Source: Tritrichomonas foetus
Taxonomy: Eukaryota; Parabasalia; Tritrichomonadida; Tritrichomonadidae
Assembly (NCBI GenBank): GCA_001839685.1
Contig: MLAK01000704.1
Location: forward strand, 237,897-301,896
Direction: 5' to 3'
Length of the DNA: 64,000 bases
Shown here one piece after another: positions 1-10,722 of the stretch (positions are counted from its first letter, which is position 1; the number at the start of each line of letters is the position of its first letter). The notes beneath the pieces are model-generated. The model was not told the DNA's origin and made no database searches. It saw only the letters and a program-made list of their open reading frames with translations. A program made the translations under genes and the position numbers.

Positions 1-1275
1 ATTAAGTTCACATTTATTGCTTTCATTCATTTGCTGATTTTGGTAAAGAAGTAAAAGCATTAACATGTTCTGTTGATCATAACATTGTAGTTTCTGTTGA
101 AATTCATCATGAATCTTTTGAAGAGCACTGTTTGCAGAAGTATTTCGATTATGTGGAAAAGGATTGAGTGAATCATCCTCATCAAGAGGAAACTCGACTA
201 TAGGTAATGTTCCAGAAGTTGGGTGAATATCCTCATTCTTAATCTCCGGAGAATCGTCAACTGGAGTATTTGAACTAGTCACTGAACTGATATTGTTCGA
301 AGTAGTATTGACTGGAACGATATCATCATTCGAATTATCATTAGTCTCTTCAATGATTTTAGATGTAACAGTTTGTGATGAATTAGTAAAATCTATTGAT
401 AAAATTTGTTTATCTTTACAAAATGAATTTGAATTATTAATATTATTATTGATTTCAGAATTTTCAATATCATTTGTATTAAAATCTGTAACATAAATAG
501 ACCTACTTGGATTACAGTTCTCTATGGGGGGAAGAGAAGTAGAATTTGTAGGTGGTAAAAAAACATTAAATGAAATATCTTTCTGGTTGTCACTATTCTC
601 TAAGTCATCATGTGTAGCATCATTTGAGATATTAAGGAGTCGAGAAGTAATGTCTAGTGAGCATAGACCAGAGGAACAGGAATCATCATTCGTGAATATC
701 ATATCATTAGGGAGATCTGAGTCAAATTGAGAGACAAAACTATCCGTAATATTGAATGCAATTATGGCCGCACCGCTATCTGATTCAGCTTCATCAGTAC
801 TATCTAAACCCATATCTTTTTCGTCCAAAAATAAGAGACCATCGTAATTAATATCATCGATATCGCAGTCTCTTAAGAAAAGCCCAGTATCTCTGTTAAT
901 TTTAAAGTTCCCGGCCCAATGTTGAATCTCGAGATATATATCAGTGGGTGAAAGTCGCGGATTTTCGATGATATTGTACTCCATGTTGTTGAAAATTCGG
1001 TCTTGGAAGTAATTTGGCGGACTTAGAAGGCTGTCGGACGATTGCGAATCTGCATCAACTGAAAAACTGGGAAGCGAATGTAGTTTAGTTTGAACGCTCG
1101 GTGTAATAGATAGATTAGGTGACAGCGAGTCTGAGAATAGTTGTATTTGTTCTGAAGTGTGAGATGTCTCGTATGATATTGGAGATTCGATTGAAAAAAT
1201 ATCACGAAATTCGGTGAGAATAGCATCATTAGAAAGCTTGTCTGGAGTAGATTCAGAATATGTAGGTATATCCAT
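1..1275 (-). CDS. Acidic Ser/Asn/Asp-rich protein of unknown function, C-terminus cut by window edge
   Basis: From an ATG at 1273-1275 the minus strand is open for 425 codons and runs off the window with no stop, so this is the N-terminal part of a longer protein. The sequence is rich in Ser, Asn, Asp and Glu and looks largely disordered. One more ordered stretch near residues 108-160 contains the string YLEIQHWAGNFKINRDTGLF, which faintly recalls a small helical interaction domain, but I cannot assign a family. The tail seen here becomes Gln-rich. A tRNA gene lies 35 bp upstream on the same strand. I see no signal peptide or membrane segment, and the composition would suit a nuclear or regulatory protein. 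That role is inference only. Confidence 0.6.
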   Translation of the reverse strand, partial: MDIPTYSESTPDKLSNDAILTEFRDIFSIESPISYETSHTSEQIQLFSDSLSPNLSITPSVQTKLHSLPSFSVDADSQSSDSLLSPPNYFQDRIFNNMEYNIIENPRLSPTDIYLEIQHWAGNFKINRDTGLFLRDCDIDDINYDGLLFLDEKDMGLDSTDEAESDSGAAIIAFNITDSFVSQFDSDLPNDMIFTNDDSCSSGLCSLDITSRLLNISNDATHDDLENSDNQKDISFNVFLPPTNSTSLPPIENCNPSRSIYVTDFNTNDIENSEINNNINNSNSFCKDKQILSIDFTNSSQTVTSKIIEETNDNSNDDIVPVNTTSNNISSVTSSNTPVDDSPEIKNEDIHPTSGTLPIVEFPLDEDDSLNPFPHNRNTSANSALQKIHDEFQQKLQCYDQQNMLMLLLLYQNQQMNESNKCELN

Positions 1276-1310
1276 GTAAAAAGGCTCCTGCAAAAAAACG
1301 AAAAAATTTC

Positions 1311-1381
1311 TCCGACGCGGGGAGTCGAACCCCGCTCCCGTGGATGAAAACCACGTATCCTAACCGATGAACGACGTCGGA
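1311..1381 (-). tRNA. tRNA-Glu (anticodon TTC)
   Basis: The minus strand folds into a complete cloverleaf of 71 nt. The acceptor stem is TCCGACG paired with CGTCGGA. The anticodon stem CGTGG/CCACG carries the loop TTTTCAT, giving anticodon TTC. The T arm is CGGGG-TTCGACT-CCCCG, and the B box GGTTCGACTCC is consensus. Runs of six and seven T follow the 3' end on the transcribed strand and form an expected RNA polymerase III terminator. No intron is present. Confidence 0.95.
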
Positions 1382-1596
1382 ACTTGAAAGAGAATTCTGT
1401 ATGTTTTATTTATTAAAAAAAGTTTGTTTTTCCCACTCATTTTTGTGGCCAGTTATCATATGAAAAAGTTAACATGTCGAAAATGTTTTTCTTTTTTATC
1501 ATGATGACATCAAATCCTGATGTGTTTTTTTGATAGTTATCTAAAAGTTAAATATTACTACAAATTTTTAAAAAAAACTATGATTTTCGATTTTTT

Positions 1597-2007
1597 TTAA
1601 TATCTGATCAATTTTCCTCTTTCATCATATGACTCCCGGCCACCAATTCTAGGGCCTTTATATGCATTGAATGATCGATTGACTACAGTTTTCATTCCAC
1701 GGAAACTGCAATTACCTTTTGTCATGATTGCGTTTGCTCGATCGGCTTCGAAATAGAATCTAATAAAGCAAAATGTTGTTCTTCCTTTATGAACGATGTT
1801 GCAACTCTTTGGATTAAATTCTTTAAAGAATTTCAAGACTTGGTGTTTTTTCGTATTAAAAGGGATCAGTCCCATCCATGCTGTTAACCGTCGGCTCATT
1901 TCAAGTTCACTATTTGGAACGCCCGGATAGTTTCCTGTTTTGAGTCGACGAGGTCTTCTCCGATTTTTCTTCCGTTCATTCGATCCTGGCGTGTTTCTGT
2001 CAGACAT
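1597..2007 (-). CDS. Small RRM-type RNA-binding protein
   Basis: This 136-aa protein starts with a basic, disordered N-terminus (residues 10-24, many Arg and Lys) followed by one probable RNA recognition motif at about 40-112. The RNP2-like strand is LTAWMGLIP (41-49) and the RNP1-like strand is TTFCFIRFY (77-85), with aromatic residues at the usual RNA-stacking places. The final strand region (RGMKTVVNRSF) also fits an RRM. No other domain is present. Size and layout suggest a nuclear RNA-processing factor, but single-RRM proteins are too diverse for a specific name. The start ATG is the first in frame. Confidence 0.65.
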   Translation of the reverse strand: MSDRNTPGSNERKKNRRRPRRLKTGNYPGVPNSELEMSRRLTAWMGLIPFNTKKHQVLKFFKEFNPKSCNIVHKGRTTFCFIRFYFEADRANAIMTKGNCSFRGMKTVVNRSFNAYKGPRIGGRESYDERGKLIRY

Positions 2008-2794
2008 AAAAAAATCACGTTTTAACTATCGAACTGATTTTGCCAATAATTTTTGATGAAAATAATTTTTTCTGTCAATACTATTCTTCAAGGTTTGGAC
2101 ACTGGGATTTTGTGAATGTTCTATATATGAAATAAGAACTAAAGATTAAAATTTAAGAAATTTTGGAGAGTATATCGATTCAAAAATATTTTTTCTCATG
2201 AATTACGAAATCATCAACATTTTCCATGTATAAGCTGGCAGTAATTTAAAACTGCAATGAATTTATGGTATGTAGAAGTATTAGTATGAAAGTGAGTTGA
2301 GATGGGAAATATTTTAAGTTTGAAGTTGTTTTCCTTGCCAAATTTCATCGTCTGCCTTACCATACAGTGATTTACAATTATTATATGTATCCACAGAATT
2401 ATTCTCCTACAAGTTTATCAATTCAAGCCACTATTATGGATTTTGCAATTCACCAATATGTTCTTTTCAGTAATGATCATATTACACCTGCTGTTATGAG
2501 TTCTTCTACATTATTGAATCCAATTAGAAATGGGAACAATATCGCAGACCATTTCCACATTTTTCTATTAAAAAGCATATTTCATAGGAAAAGTCACGTC
2601 ATTTGGCTTCTTCATTTTGATATCAATAGCAAAGATAGCGCAAGAAGAGAAATAATTCTTCATTGATTCGCACAAATAGATAAAGATGGAACCTTCATGG
2701 AAAAAAAAACGAGAAATCGAAATGTAATAGAAATTTTAACATGATACATAATAAATATAATATAAATCCGCATTTATTTTACATTCACCTAATA
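2008..2794. other. Intergenic region with possible decayed gene
   Basis: No confident gene is present. A plus-strand frame (2367-2666) is open but begins at GTG and matches nothing I know. On the minus strand an ATG at 2663 opens 31 codons, and further short protein-like segments follow in other frames between about 2420 and 2560. This pattern could be a decayed gene on the minus strand or chance in AT-rich DNA. Confidence 0.3.
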
Positions 2795-5700
2795 TTATTT
2801 GTCTTGATCTTCAAGAACTTGGAGTAAAAGTTCGGGTGGCATTATATATGGTGTGACATAAATAAAGAAATCGATATCTTCATCAGTAATATTAATTCGA
2901 TCATTATTGATTGACCATTTCAAATCGGATGGTGATTTTGGATATAATTTGTGTTCTTCCTTTTTGGGTATGACATTTTCTTCTTGTTCTTTTTCTTGTC
3001 TTTGTTTTGGTTTTGGTTTTTGTTTTAGTCCTTGTCCTTGGTCAATTTCAGGATGTGAATTCAGAATTTCATCTTTTGCTACAAAAAAGTTTGGTGATGG
3101 TTTTGAATGTGTCGGTGTCATTTTGGTGAATTGTGGTTTTCTTTTCATTGAAATCGGTCTTTTTACAGTTTTAACTCGACTCTTTTCTGGTCTTAAGCAG
3201 CCATCTAGTAATTGAGTTCTTGCGCGAGTTTTAAATTCTAGTGTTTCACCCTTTATTTCATTTAAAGTTTCAATATTTTGTTCTTTGATTCTGTTTGATG
3301 ATTGCTTACTTTCATTCATTTTATTTTTACTGGGTGAAGTTGGTCTAATTTTCTCAGGTGATGCTCTTTTGGTGACACCACCAATTGTTAGTGTAGCACC
3401 TTCATCATACTCGCCACATACTTCATTTGTTACAAAATTAGGATGAACTGAGAGCTTTTCTTTAATTATTTTCTTGAGCCGTTTTAAACCTTCAAATGGC
3501 TTGATGTCATTCATATTTTTGTAGTATTTCATTCGAAACTGTGAAGTAAATTTAGCTCCTTCTCGTATTGCTGCTACAAGATCTCTTGTAAAGGTAAGTT
3601 TTCTTTCCATAATTTCAGGTGGATCAACTAATCTAGATTGTGTATCAAAAGCAGAGAATTTACGATTGTCACTATAATATTTGTGTTTGCGAGTTTTCTT
3701 TGGTATTTGAAAAGTAACAATCTTTTCTCCATTTTCAGATGTTGTAGCAGTATTTCTTTCGTCAACTTCAACGAGATTTGAGAGATCATTTGTGTTGCCT
3801 TGTGAATCCAATTGTTTTAGAAGCATTTTATGAACAAGGGCATCAATCAGCCTCATTAGTGCAAGTTTATCAGAACCAGTAGCATTTTTAGCAGTATTTC
3901 TAAGATTTTCAATCAATTGTTCTTGATCTTCAACAGTATTGCAGGAATCTTGTAAATATTTGTTAACATCATCAAATAATTGTGATGACACCGGAAGATC
4001 ATCGAATCCTGCAACTTTAATTGTTGCTGATTGAAGTGCGCTTGATTGGGATAAATTTTTCTTTAGTTTCTTTGATTGATTTGAACTTTGTTGCCATGGT
4101 GTTGAAGTGAGAACTTCTTTTCCTTGAAAAGCAACATTACTAAATTCGGGACAAGCAGATTTTAAATATTCAACACCATTTGCAGCAACAATTGTGCCAA
4201 ATTGTTTATCTGGATCTTCAAACAAACTTCCTCTTCGTTTTGAACTATATAAGTTTGGACTTCTTTTCGCACTGGTCGGAGTTTTAGGCTTAACTGATGT
4301 TACCCTGGAATTTTTTGTTGATGTTGCTTTTGTTGATGTACCTTTCGAAGGTTTTGCATCTTGACTGTCTTTTTCAAGCTCAGATTTCTTCGATGCAAAT
4401 GCTTTCCTAATTACTGTGTATATATTTGATCTTAATTCTTCATTTTCGGCCTTAATACCAATATTGGATTGAGAGCTTTGAAGAAAATTTGGTGTTTTGG
4501 GGCGTTTATTTGGTGCACCAACTAAAACACTTAAAACATTCAAGTATTTATTAGTTAACATTGCTGATCGTTGATCTGAATCATAATCAAAATACCCAGC
4601 ATCATTAATAAAATTGCGACCAACATCTTCTAAAGTGATTGAACCTGATAACTCTTCTTCAATAGCATCAACTTTACTATCAGTATCAGTTTTTATTTCT
4701 GGTGTTTTTACTTCTGGACTCTTAATTGGAAAAACTTCTTGACTTTCAGTTTCGAATTGACTTTTTGGTATGACAAACATTGGTACAGATGGTTCTCTAA
4801 TGGATGGAAGTTGAGATATTGGTGGTGGAATATAAGGAGCAGGTTCAAATTCATCTTCAATCACACCATCATTTTCTGCAATTATTTCTAATTCCTGGTT
4901 TGCTTCATTGTGCAATTCACTCAGTTCTTTCAACATAAATTCCCTGCTGCTCATCATCCTTGAAGCTTTCAAGTTTTGTGACAGAGGCTTAAAAGAATCA
5001 TATAAAATATCAGTTTGTGGGGTATTAGAAAGTGCTTCAAGGCTTGGCCTTTGATGATTTGGTCTGCTCATTATTGAAACTTCTTGAGAAAAAATGTCAG
5101 CTGGTTTCCTTCTGTATTTCCGATTGTTATCATCAAGATTCTTTCTGAGATTTTCGATTGGCTGAAGAAATGGATGTCCAATATGAATACCTGCATGATA
5201 TTGTTTTTTTGTTAGTTTATTACCACGAATTTCAAAGTCATCCTCTGAACTAACTTTATTAATTGAAGCATGCAAAGAGTCTTCAATTTTTATTGATTTT
5301 TGGTTTACTGTAAATGTTTTAGTGAGTTTACTTAAATTAAGTGCTGTTTCATGTGTATCATATGCAATTAAAAAAGCAAAATTTCTTTGTAAAAGTTGTG
5401 ACAATGCAGTGTGTAACTTTTCATCATGTCTATTTTGATGTAGCCGATATCCATTTACATCACCAACACTATACAAAAAATGATCAGAGCGAAACTTCTT
5501 AAGAATTGAGACTTTTTCTTCAGGTGATTTAAAATTTTTAATAGAACTACTTTTATAAGCCATGATTAAAATAAGCCTGAAAAATAAAGTTCGAATTTGA
5601 CTTGAGGATGCTGCATTTATCCAATTATGATCAGCTAATTCGAAATTATCTAAGTTATCATAAGCAGTTAAAGTTTCTTTTACAGTTGTACCAATTGCTG

Positions 5701-7354
5701 ACAAAATATATGGTGTTTTATATAGATGCTTTTTAGCTTTAATTAGCTTTCGGCGATTTGATGCTTTAAGTGCAGCATTATTTTGACTTGATGAGTGTCG
5801 TAGAAGAAATGATGCTTCACCATCAATATGAAAAGGAAGGTAATTTAAACGATTTGTATGTATCATTGCATTTTCTTTAAAAATATCAAAGAGATAACGA
5901 ATAATAACAGGCCTCTGTGATTGATGAATTGACCAATAAATAAATTTCTGTTTATTTTTCTTTTTTGCAACTAATTTACGCCACGAAGTAAATGCAGAAA
6001 TATATGAAAAGTGAATGAAATCTCCTTTAAGTAGGAAAAAAGTACGAAGCATTAAATTTTGATTTGCAACAATTAGATTATGCATATAGGCATGCCTTAT
6101 TCCATCTTCAATAATAATTGAATGCCATTTTCTAAAAGAATTTTTTAATGATGTTAAAAAACTTCGATTTTTCAAAACGGTTCCCTTCATTCTAGAAATA
6201 ATCTGAAAATCAATTACTTGATACCAGGCACGAATAATCCTTCTTTTAATATTTGTGTAAAGCCTTTTCGTTGCAACTAGTGCTGTTAGCGCACGATAGC
6301 ATGTTTTCATCAATAAAAAATCACTCTTTTTACGTGTTTTTTCGCTTGCATTATTATAAAAAGCATGTGATACCATATTTGCACGCAATTCTGTAAGAAC
6401 ATTAATTTTCACGTATCTAATATGTAATTTTAAAGCTACATTATATAGCTTATGTCTTGATCTTTTATGTGCAGCAAAAAAATTCCATTCAGGAATATAA
6501 AGTTCATTCTTATCTTTTAATAATTTCTTAGTTTTCTTATACTTTGCCCATCTTTTCCAGAAATAGTATGTCCAAAGCATTGGACCAAAAATGCTTCTCT
6601 TTTTGGCAGCTTCTTGCATTGAAAATGAAGTTCTTTCCATAATTAATTTTTCTGATGTGTAATTGTTCCAAGCTTGAAAAAATTTTTCTATTAGAGATTT
6701 ATTCAATGCTCGCTGATATTTTTGAATAACACCTATATTATATTGTGGTTTCACCATGAGAAAATTGGTTTGCATTGTCTGTTCGAAATTGTTTACTAGA
6801 AAATCATTATCTTTGGTAACCCATTTATCGATTTGACCTTTTGGCAAAATGAAACCATTTATGCTTAAATACAGAATGACTTCTTTGTAACTTTTTAAGG
6901 AAACATTAGCTGGCTTTTGTAGTGAAAGAATCCATAAATGTAATGCATACTTTAATTTTTTTCTTCTGTAAGATAAAACGAAATCGATTAATTTTCTCAT
7001 TTTTTTCCTCGATAAAAAATATCGCCAATTCCGTTGAATAATTGTTGCATTATAATGATGATGTTCTTCAATTCCGTTGAGCATAACGAATGTTTGGATG
7101 CTTCTTGGTGTTGAATATTCTTTTTGCTCTGTCAGAAACTTTACGTGAGTTGATTTATGGCCACTTTTTTCTTCGAAATCGTTGAAGTCTTTGATTGGAA
7201 TTGCTAACGGCGGAATGAAACGAGCTTTTTTTGCGGAATTTGGACCAGATAAAAAACCACCTTTCTTTTCGACAACAAGAGGACGTTTTGGTGTCCTTGG
7301 AGTGGCATGTCTGCTTTTACTTTTGGCTTTTAAAGAAAGCAGTCCAATTTCCAT
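2795..7354 (-). CDS. Sfi1/IQ-motif-like large cytoskeletal protein
   Basis: The gene encodes 1,519 aa. An IQ-like motif (IIQRNWRYFLSRKKMRK) lies near residue 105. It is followed across about residues 130-480 by spaced helical segments with a central Trp and flanking basic residues: LHLWILSLQK, FFQAWNNYT, FWKRWAKYKK, IRAWYQVIDF, FRKWHSIIIE and FTSWRKLVAKK. This pattern is typical of Sfi1-type centrin-binding repeats. Residues from about 700 onward are mainly low-complexity and charged, with Lys/Ser/Pro-rich stretches, and end in a conserved-looking acidic tail (PPELLLQVLEDQDK). Proteins of this class act at centrosomes or basal bodies through centrin or calmodulin. Repeat spacing is irregular, so the name is a family-level guess. 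Confidence 0.6.
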   Translation of the reverse strand: MEIGLLSLKAKSKSRHATPRTPKRPLVVEKKGGFLSGPNSAKKARFIPPLAIPIKDFNDFEEKSGHKSTHVKFLTEQKEYSTPRSIQTFVMLNGIEEHHHYNATIIQRNWRYFLSRKKMRKLIDFVLSYRRKKLKYALHLWILSLQKPANVSLKSYKEVILYLSINGFILPKGQIDKWVTKDNDFLVNNFEQTMQTNFLMVKPQYNIGVIQKYQRALNKSLIEKFFQAWNNYTSEKLIMERTSFSMQEAAKKRSIFGPMLWTYYFWKRWAKYKKTKKLLKDKNELYIPEWNFFAAHKRSRHKLYNVALKLHIRYVKINVLTELRANMVSHAFYNNASEKTRKKSDFLLMKTCYRALTALVATKRLYTNIKRRIIRAWYQVIDFQIISRMKGTVLKNRSFLTSLKNSFRKWHSIIIEDGIRHAYMHNLIVANQNLMLRTFFLLKGDFIHFSYISAFTSWRKLVAKKKNKQKFIYWSIHQSQRPVIIRYLFDIFKENAMIHTNRLNYLPFHIDGEASFLLRHSSSQNNAALKASNRRKLIKAKKHLYKTPYILSAIGTTVKETLTAYDNLDNFELADHNWINAASSSQIRTLFFRLILIMAYKSSSIKNFKSPEEKVSILKKFRSDHFLYSVGDVNGYRLHQNRHDEKLHTALSQLLQRNFAFLIAYDTHETALNLSKLTKTFTVNQKSIKIEDSLHASINKVSSEDDFEIRGNKLTKKQYHAGIHIGHPFLQPIENLRKNLDDNNRKYRRKPADIFSQEVSIMSRPNHQRPSLEALSNTPQTDILYDSFKPLSQNLKASRMMSSREFMLKELSELHNEANQELEIIAENDGVIEDEFEPAPYIPPPISQLPSIREPSVPMFVIPKSQFETESQEVFPIKSPEVKTPEIKTDTDSKVDAIEEELSGSITLEDVGRNFINDAGYFDYDSDQRSAMLTNKYLNVLSVLVGAPNKRPKTPNFLQSSQSNIGIKAENEELRSNIYTVIRKAFASKKSELEKDSQDAKPSKGTSTKATSTKNSRVTSVKPKTPTSAKRSPNLYSSKRRGSLFEDPDKQFGTIVAANGVEYLKSACPEFSNVAFQGKEVLTSTPWQQSSNQSKKLKKNLSQSSALQSATIKVAGFDDLPVSSQLFDDVNKYLQDSCNTVEDQEQLIENLRNTAKNATGSDKLALMRLIDALVHKMLLKQLDSQGNTNDLSNLVEVDERNTATTSENGEKIVTFQIPKKTRKHKYYSDNRKFSAFDTQSRLVDPPEIMERKLTFTRDLVAAIREGAKFTSQFRMKYYKNMNDIKPFEGLKRLKKIIKEKLSVHPNFVTNEVCGEYDEGATLTIGGVTKRASPEKIRPTSPSKNKMNESKQSSNRIKEQNIETLNEIKGETLEFKTRARTQLLDGCLRPEKSRVKTVKRPISMKRKPQFTKMTPTHSKPSPNFFVAKDEILNSHPEIDQGQGLKQKPKPKQRQEKEQEENVIPKKEEHKLYPKSPSDLKWSINNDRINITDEDIDFFIYVTPYIMPPELLLQVLEDQDK

Positions 7355-8085
7355 ATGTAAAAATTTCCGAGGCCGTTTAAAAAATTATTGAATTGAATCT
7401 TTGAGAGATTTTACCATCAGTATCTTGTCGTCATTGTATCGAAAAGACTTTATAATAGAAAAAATGACTTTCTAAATGAAGTTTTACTTGTGGTAACAAT
7501 TTGAATGTATTTCAACTCATTAATTATATTCATTTTTTTATGCTTCAAATGATATCATTCATATAATAGTGAAAAATAATTGTTCTATGAAAATAACTAT
7601 TATTCCATGATTGTAGTTATGAAATAAAATAGCAAATCTTTCTGAACAAATAACTTTAATAGAATCACGAAATAACTTGGCTCAATTTACTTTAGTAAAA
7701 ATACACTTGATAGTTTTTCAATGTCAATTTAAAGTATATCAAATGATTATCATTTAATTGTAATTTGATTGCTTTTTTATTCAATGTTATGAAAGAAAAA
7801 AGATGGATTTGTTTAATTCAGTGAATTCTTTGAATTCGAAAAAATTTGGAACTAACACTTTATAACTAAAAGATCTTTACAAAGTCACATGAATATTAGC
7901 ACATAAATGTTTCCAGGATATTCATTGTTTCTTCTTGATTCATATTTCTTGTTTATAGATAAATTATATTATCTCAATATCATTTGAAATCGAATAGTTT
8001 TGACATGGTTACATGGTTAGAGGTTTTGTAGAAAGGTCAGAGAAAAAGATCAAAAACAAAGAATTTGTTTCATAATTAAATACAT
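7355..8085. other. Intergenic region, AT-rich, nothing recognised
   Basis: This 731-bp region separates two minus-strand genes and holds the promoter of the Sfi1-like gene and the 3' flank of none other than the coiled-coil gene. I see no RNA gene, repeat or coding-like frame. Confidence 0.5.
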
Positions 8086-10032
8086 TTAATATAACATATG
8101 CTCAACCTGATTATTCCATACAGTTAACATTGTTGTTGTTCCTTTTGGAGCATGTTTCCATATTTCCTTTTCAAATAAGATTGTTCGATATAATGATTCA
8201 TAAGAAATTTTTCTAGAGCATTGTTTATTCAATTTTATGGTGCAATTGCATAATCGAACTTCATAAGTTGGTGATGGAAAATTTGGATCAGAATAAAAAT
8301 CACATACATTTTTGATTCTTTTTTCATATTCTATTAGATGAATCCTTTTTTGTTGTATAGAATTCTTATGATATTCAATTAATTCTTTGAGTTTTTGAAT
8401 TTGATTTTTAAGTTCTATTTTGGGAATGACTTTTTCGTTTTGTTTATTTTCATTTATCAAATTTGAATAATATTCAGTGAAAATATCGTGATTTCCAAAG
8501 CTAAAGTTTTTATTTATTTTTGTTGCATGAGAAAATAAAGGGCATTTAATATAATTTTCTGTTTTTCTGTTAAAAATCTTTAATGTTTGAATTTGTTTTT
8601 TAATTTTTTGAGTTTCCGCAAAAGTTTTTTGAATTTCATTTTCCAATTCTATTTCTGTTACTGAAAAATTGTTTCGATTGGTAACACTGTCGCAATTATA
8701 AAAAACGTGATTCATTAAATCTTGTTCTATTTTTTGTGATAAAGCAATATGATTATTTAATAATTCTAAAGTTTCCATTGCCTTTTCAAAACAAATTTCT
8801 TCATTTTGATTCTGTGCTCTATGCTTTTCTTCTCTTTGACGAAGTTTTTTTTGTGCTGTTTTTATAAGATTGTCCACTTTTTTAATATTTTCTAATTTTT
8901 GATCATATTTTTGAATTCGGAATAAAACCAAAGGAATTTTCTTTTTATTTTCTTTCTTTTGAACTCCAATTTGACCAATTTTCTTGAGAACTTTATTTTT
9001 TTCATCGATTGTATTTTTTATATTTTTTAAAATTTCAAATTCTTTCATTGTTTTACACTGTTTTAATAAAATATTTATATTGTTAAGATCACTCGCTTCC
9101 TTAATCATATCTTTTGTCTGTTGCTGATATAATTTGAATAAATTTTGTTTTTGTTCTGCTTTTCTGAGATTTAAAGCTGTTGCTTCTTTATCGTTTGTGA
9201 TATTTTCCTTCATTTTTTGAATGTTGTTATTCATATTTACAATAATATTATTATTTTCTCGATTTTTATTATCATATTGAGAGAATTTTTCTGTTTGTAC
9301 ATATAATTCCCTTTTCAATAAATACAGGTCATTCGAATTTTTATTGTTGGTTAATTTTTCAGTTGCTTTATTCAATTCATTCTGAACTTCTTTTTGATCT
9401 TTTGAGATTTCTTTTTGGTAATTTTCAATAAAATGTATAGATTTTTTCACTTCTTCTGTTATAACTTGTGTTTTTGTAATATTTTCACGAGTTTCCGAAA
9501 TTTCTGAATTGATTTTTGATTTATTTAATGATTCAAGTTCACTTTGCATAAAAGTTATTCTTGTTGCGATTTCTTTTTCTTCTTTAATTAAATCATCATC
9601 AAATTCGTGAAGATCATCAATTTTTTGGCTGTATTGAATTTTTTCAGAATCATTTAAAACGATTTGTTTTTTGACTTCGACAGATTTTGTGTTGATTTGT
9701 GCAATTTGCTTAGAAATATCACTACTTATTTTAATTATTTCATTTTGTTGCTCTTTAACTGTGTTTTCCCATTCTTTTTTATCTGCTTCATATTGCTTTT
9801 TTATATTTAAAAGCTGCTGCGCGTATTTTGTGAGGCGCAATTCTCTGTCTTTTGCTTCTTGCATGAATGACGCGCTGGTTCGATATTTGTTGTCAATTAG
9901 ATCTGATCGATTCAATAAACTGCTTAAATGGCTCTCAAGTTTTTCTGGCGTATTGTTTAATTGCTCTTGTAAAGATATGTCATCATCATTTACTTTGTTA
10001 ACACTTTGACTAAATGATACATGTCTACTCAT
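8086..10032 (-). CDS. Long coiled-coil protein of unknown function
   Basis: The 648-aa product is almost entirely Lys/Glu/Gln/Asn-rich heptad-like helix from about residue 60 to 560, with no obvious globular domain. The first 55 residues are polar and contain no signal peptide. The last ~80 residues leave the heptad pattern, contain several Cys and Trp residues (RLCNCTIKLNKQC, EKEIWKHAP), and may form a small conserved tail. Proteins like this in trichomonads are often cytoskeletal or flagellar, but that is only inference. A GAAAAAGTT element lies 33-41 bp upstream of the ATG. Confidence 0.6.
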   Translation of the reverse strand: MSRHVSFSQSVNKVNDDDISLQEQLNNTPEKLESHLSSLLNRSDLIDNKYRTSASFMQEAKDRELRLTKYAQQLLNIKKQYEADKKEWENTVKEQQNEIIKISSDISKQIAQINTKSVEVKKQIVLNDSEKIQYSQKIDDLHEFDDDLIKEEKEIATRITFMQSELESLNKSKINSEISETRENITKTQVITEEVKKSIHFIENYQKEISKDQKEVQNELNKATEKLTNNKNSNDLYLLKRELYVQTEKFSQYDNKNRENNNIIVNMNNNIQKMKENITNDKEATALNLRKAEQKQNLFKLYQQQTKDMIKEASDLNNINILLKQCKTMKEFEILKNIKNTIDEKNKVLKKIGQIGVQKKENKKKIPLVLFRIQKYDQKLENIKKVDNLIKTAQKKLRQREEKHRAQNQNEEICFEKAMETLELLNNHIALSQKIEQDLMNHVFYNCDSVTNRNNFSVTEIELENEIQKTFAETQKIKKQIQTLKIFNRKTENYIKCPLFSHATKINKNFSFGNHDIFTEYYSNLINENKQNEKVIPKIELKNQIQKLKELIEYHKNSIQQKRIHLIEYEKRIKNVCDFYSDPNFPSPTYEVRLCNCTIKLNKQCSRKISYESLYRTILFEKEIWKHAPKGTTTMLTVWNNQVEHMLY

Positions 10033-10722
10033 TAATCATTTAGGAGTTGAGAAGAAATTCATTTGAAAAAGTTAACATTCTGAATAGACCGTTTACAAAA
10101 TTATTTGATATGAATTAGTAAATCATCTATTGAATGAGATGAATCCTTGATAAAATTTGCTTATATGTAAATCATGGTTGAAGTATTTCAGTGAATTCAT
10201 GAATAAATATATTTAAATAATTTTGATTGGATATCTGCGGAGAAATGTTTATTTTATATATTTAATCCCAAATTCAAAGTTATTTTGTGAGACATTATGA
10301 CTTCATTTAATTTTACCAAATATTTGTATCAGTTTCTACATGCTTTATAATTCATTCCATTTGAGAAAGCCTATATAGAAACTATTTTAATGTGATGAAC
10401 AAACCTTTCTCCATCATTGAGCCACACCTTGAGTCAAGTCTATGATTTAACTTGTCAAACAAGCATCAATTCCATGATGTCTCAATTTAGTGATGGATAA
10501 AAATTGAATATCATTTATCAGTTTCAGAATTGGTATTCCATTGATTACAATATCTATTTTTGATAAATAATCGGAGTAAAATGTCATTGGAACATCAAGA
10601 AAGATGAATAGTAAGAATAATATTTAGTATAAAAATAAAAACATAATCAAATCACTAATATATTAGCAGCATACAAAGAAGTTATTCGGTAAAACTAATC
10701 AAGCTAAATGAAAGAGTAAAGA
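10033..10722. other. Intergenic region with an upstream GAAAAAGTT element
   Basis: The only structured feature I see is GAAAAAGTTAACAT at 10065-10078, shared exactly with 1462-1475. The rest is AT-rich with no coding-like frame. Confidence 0.4.
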
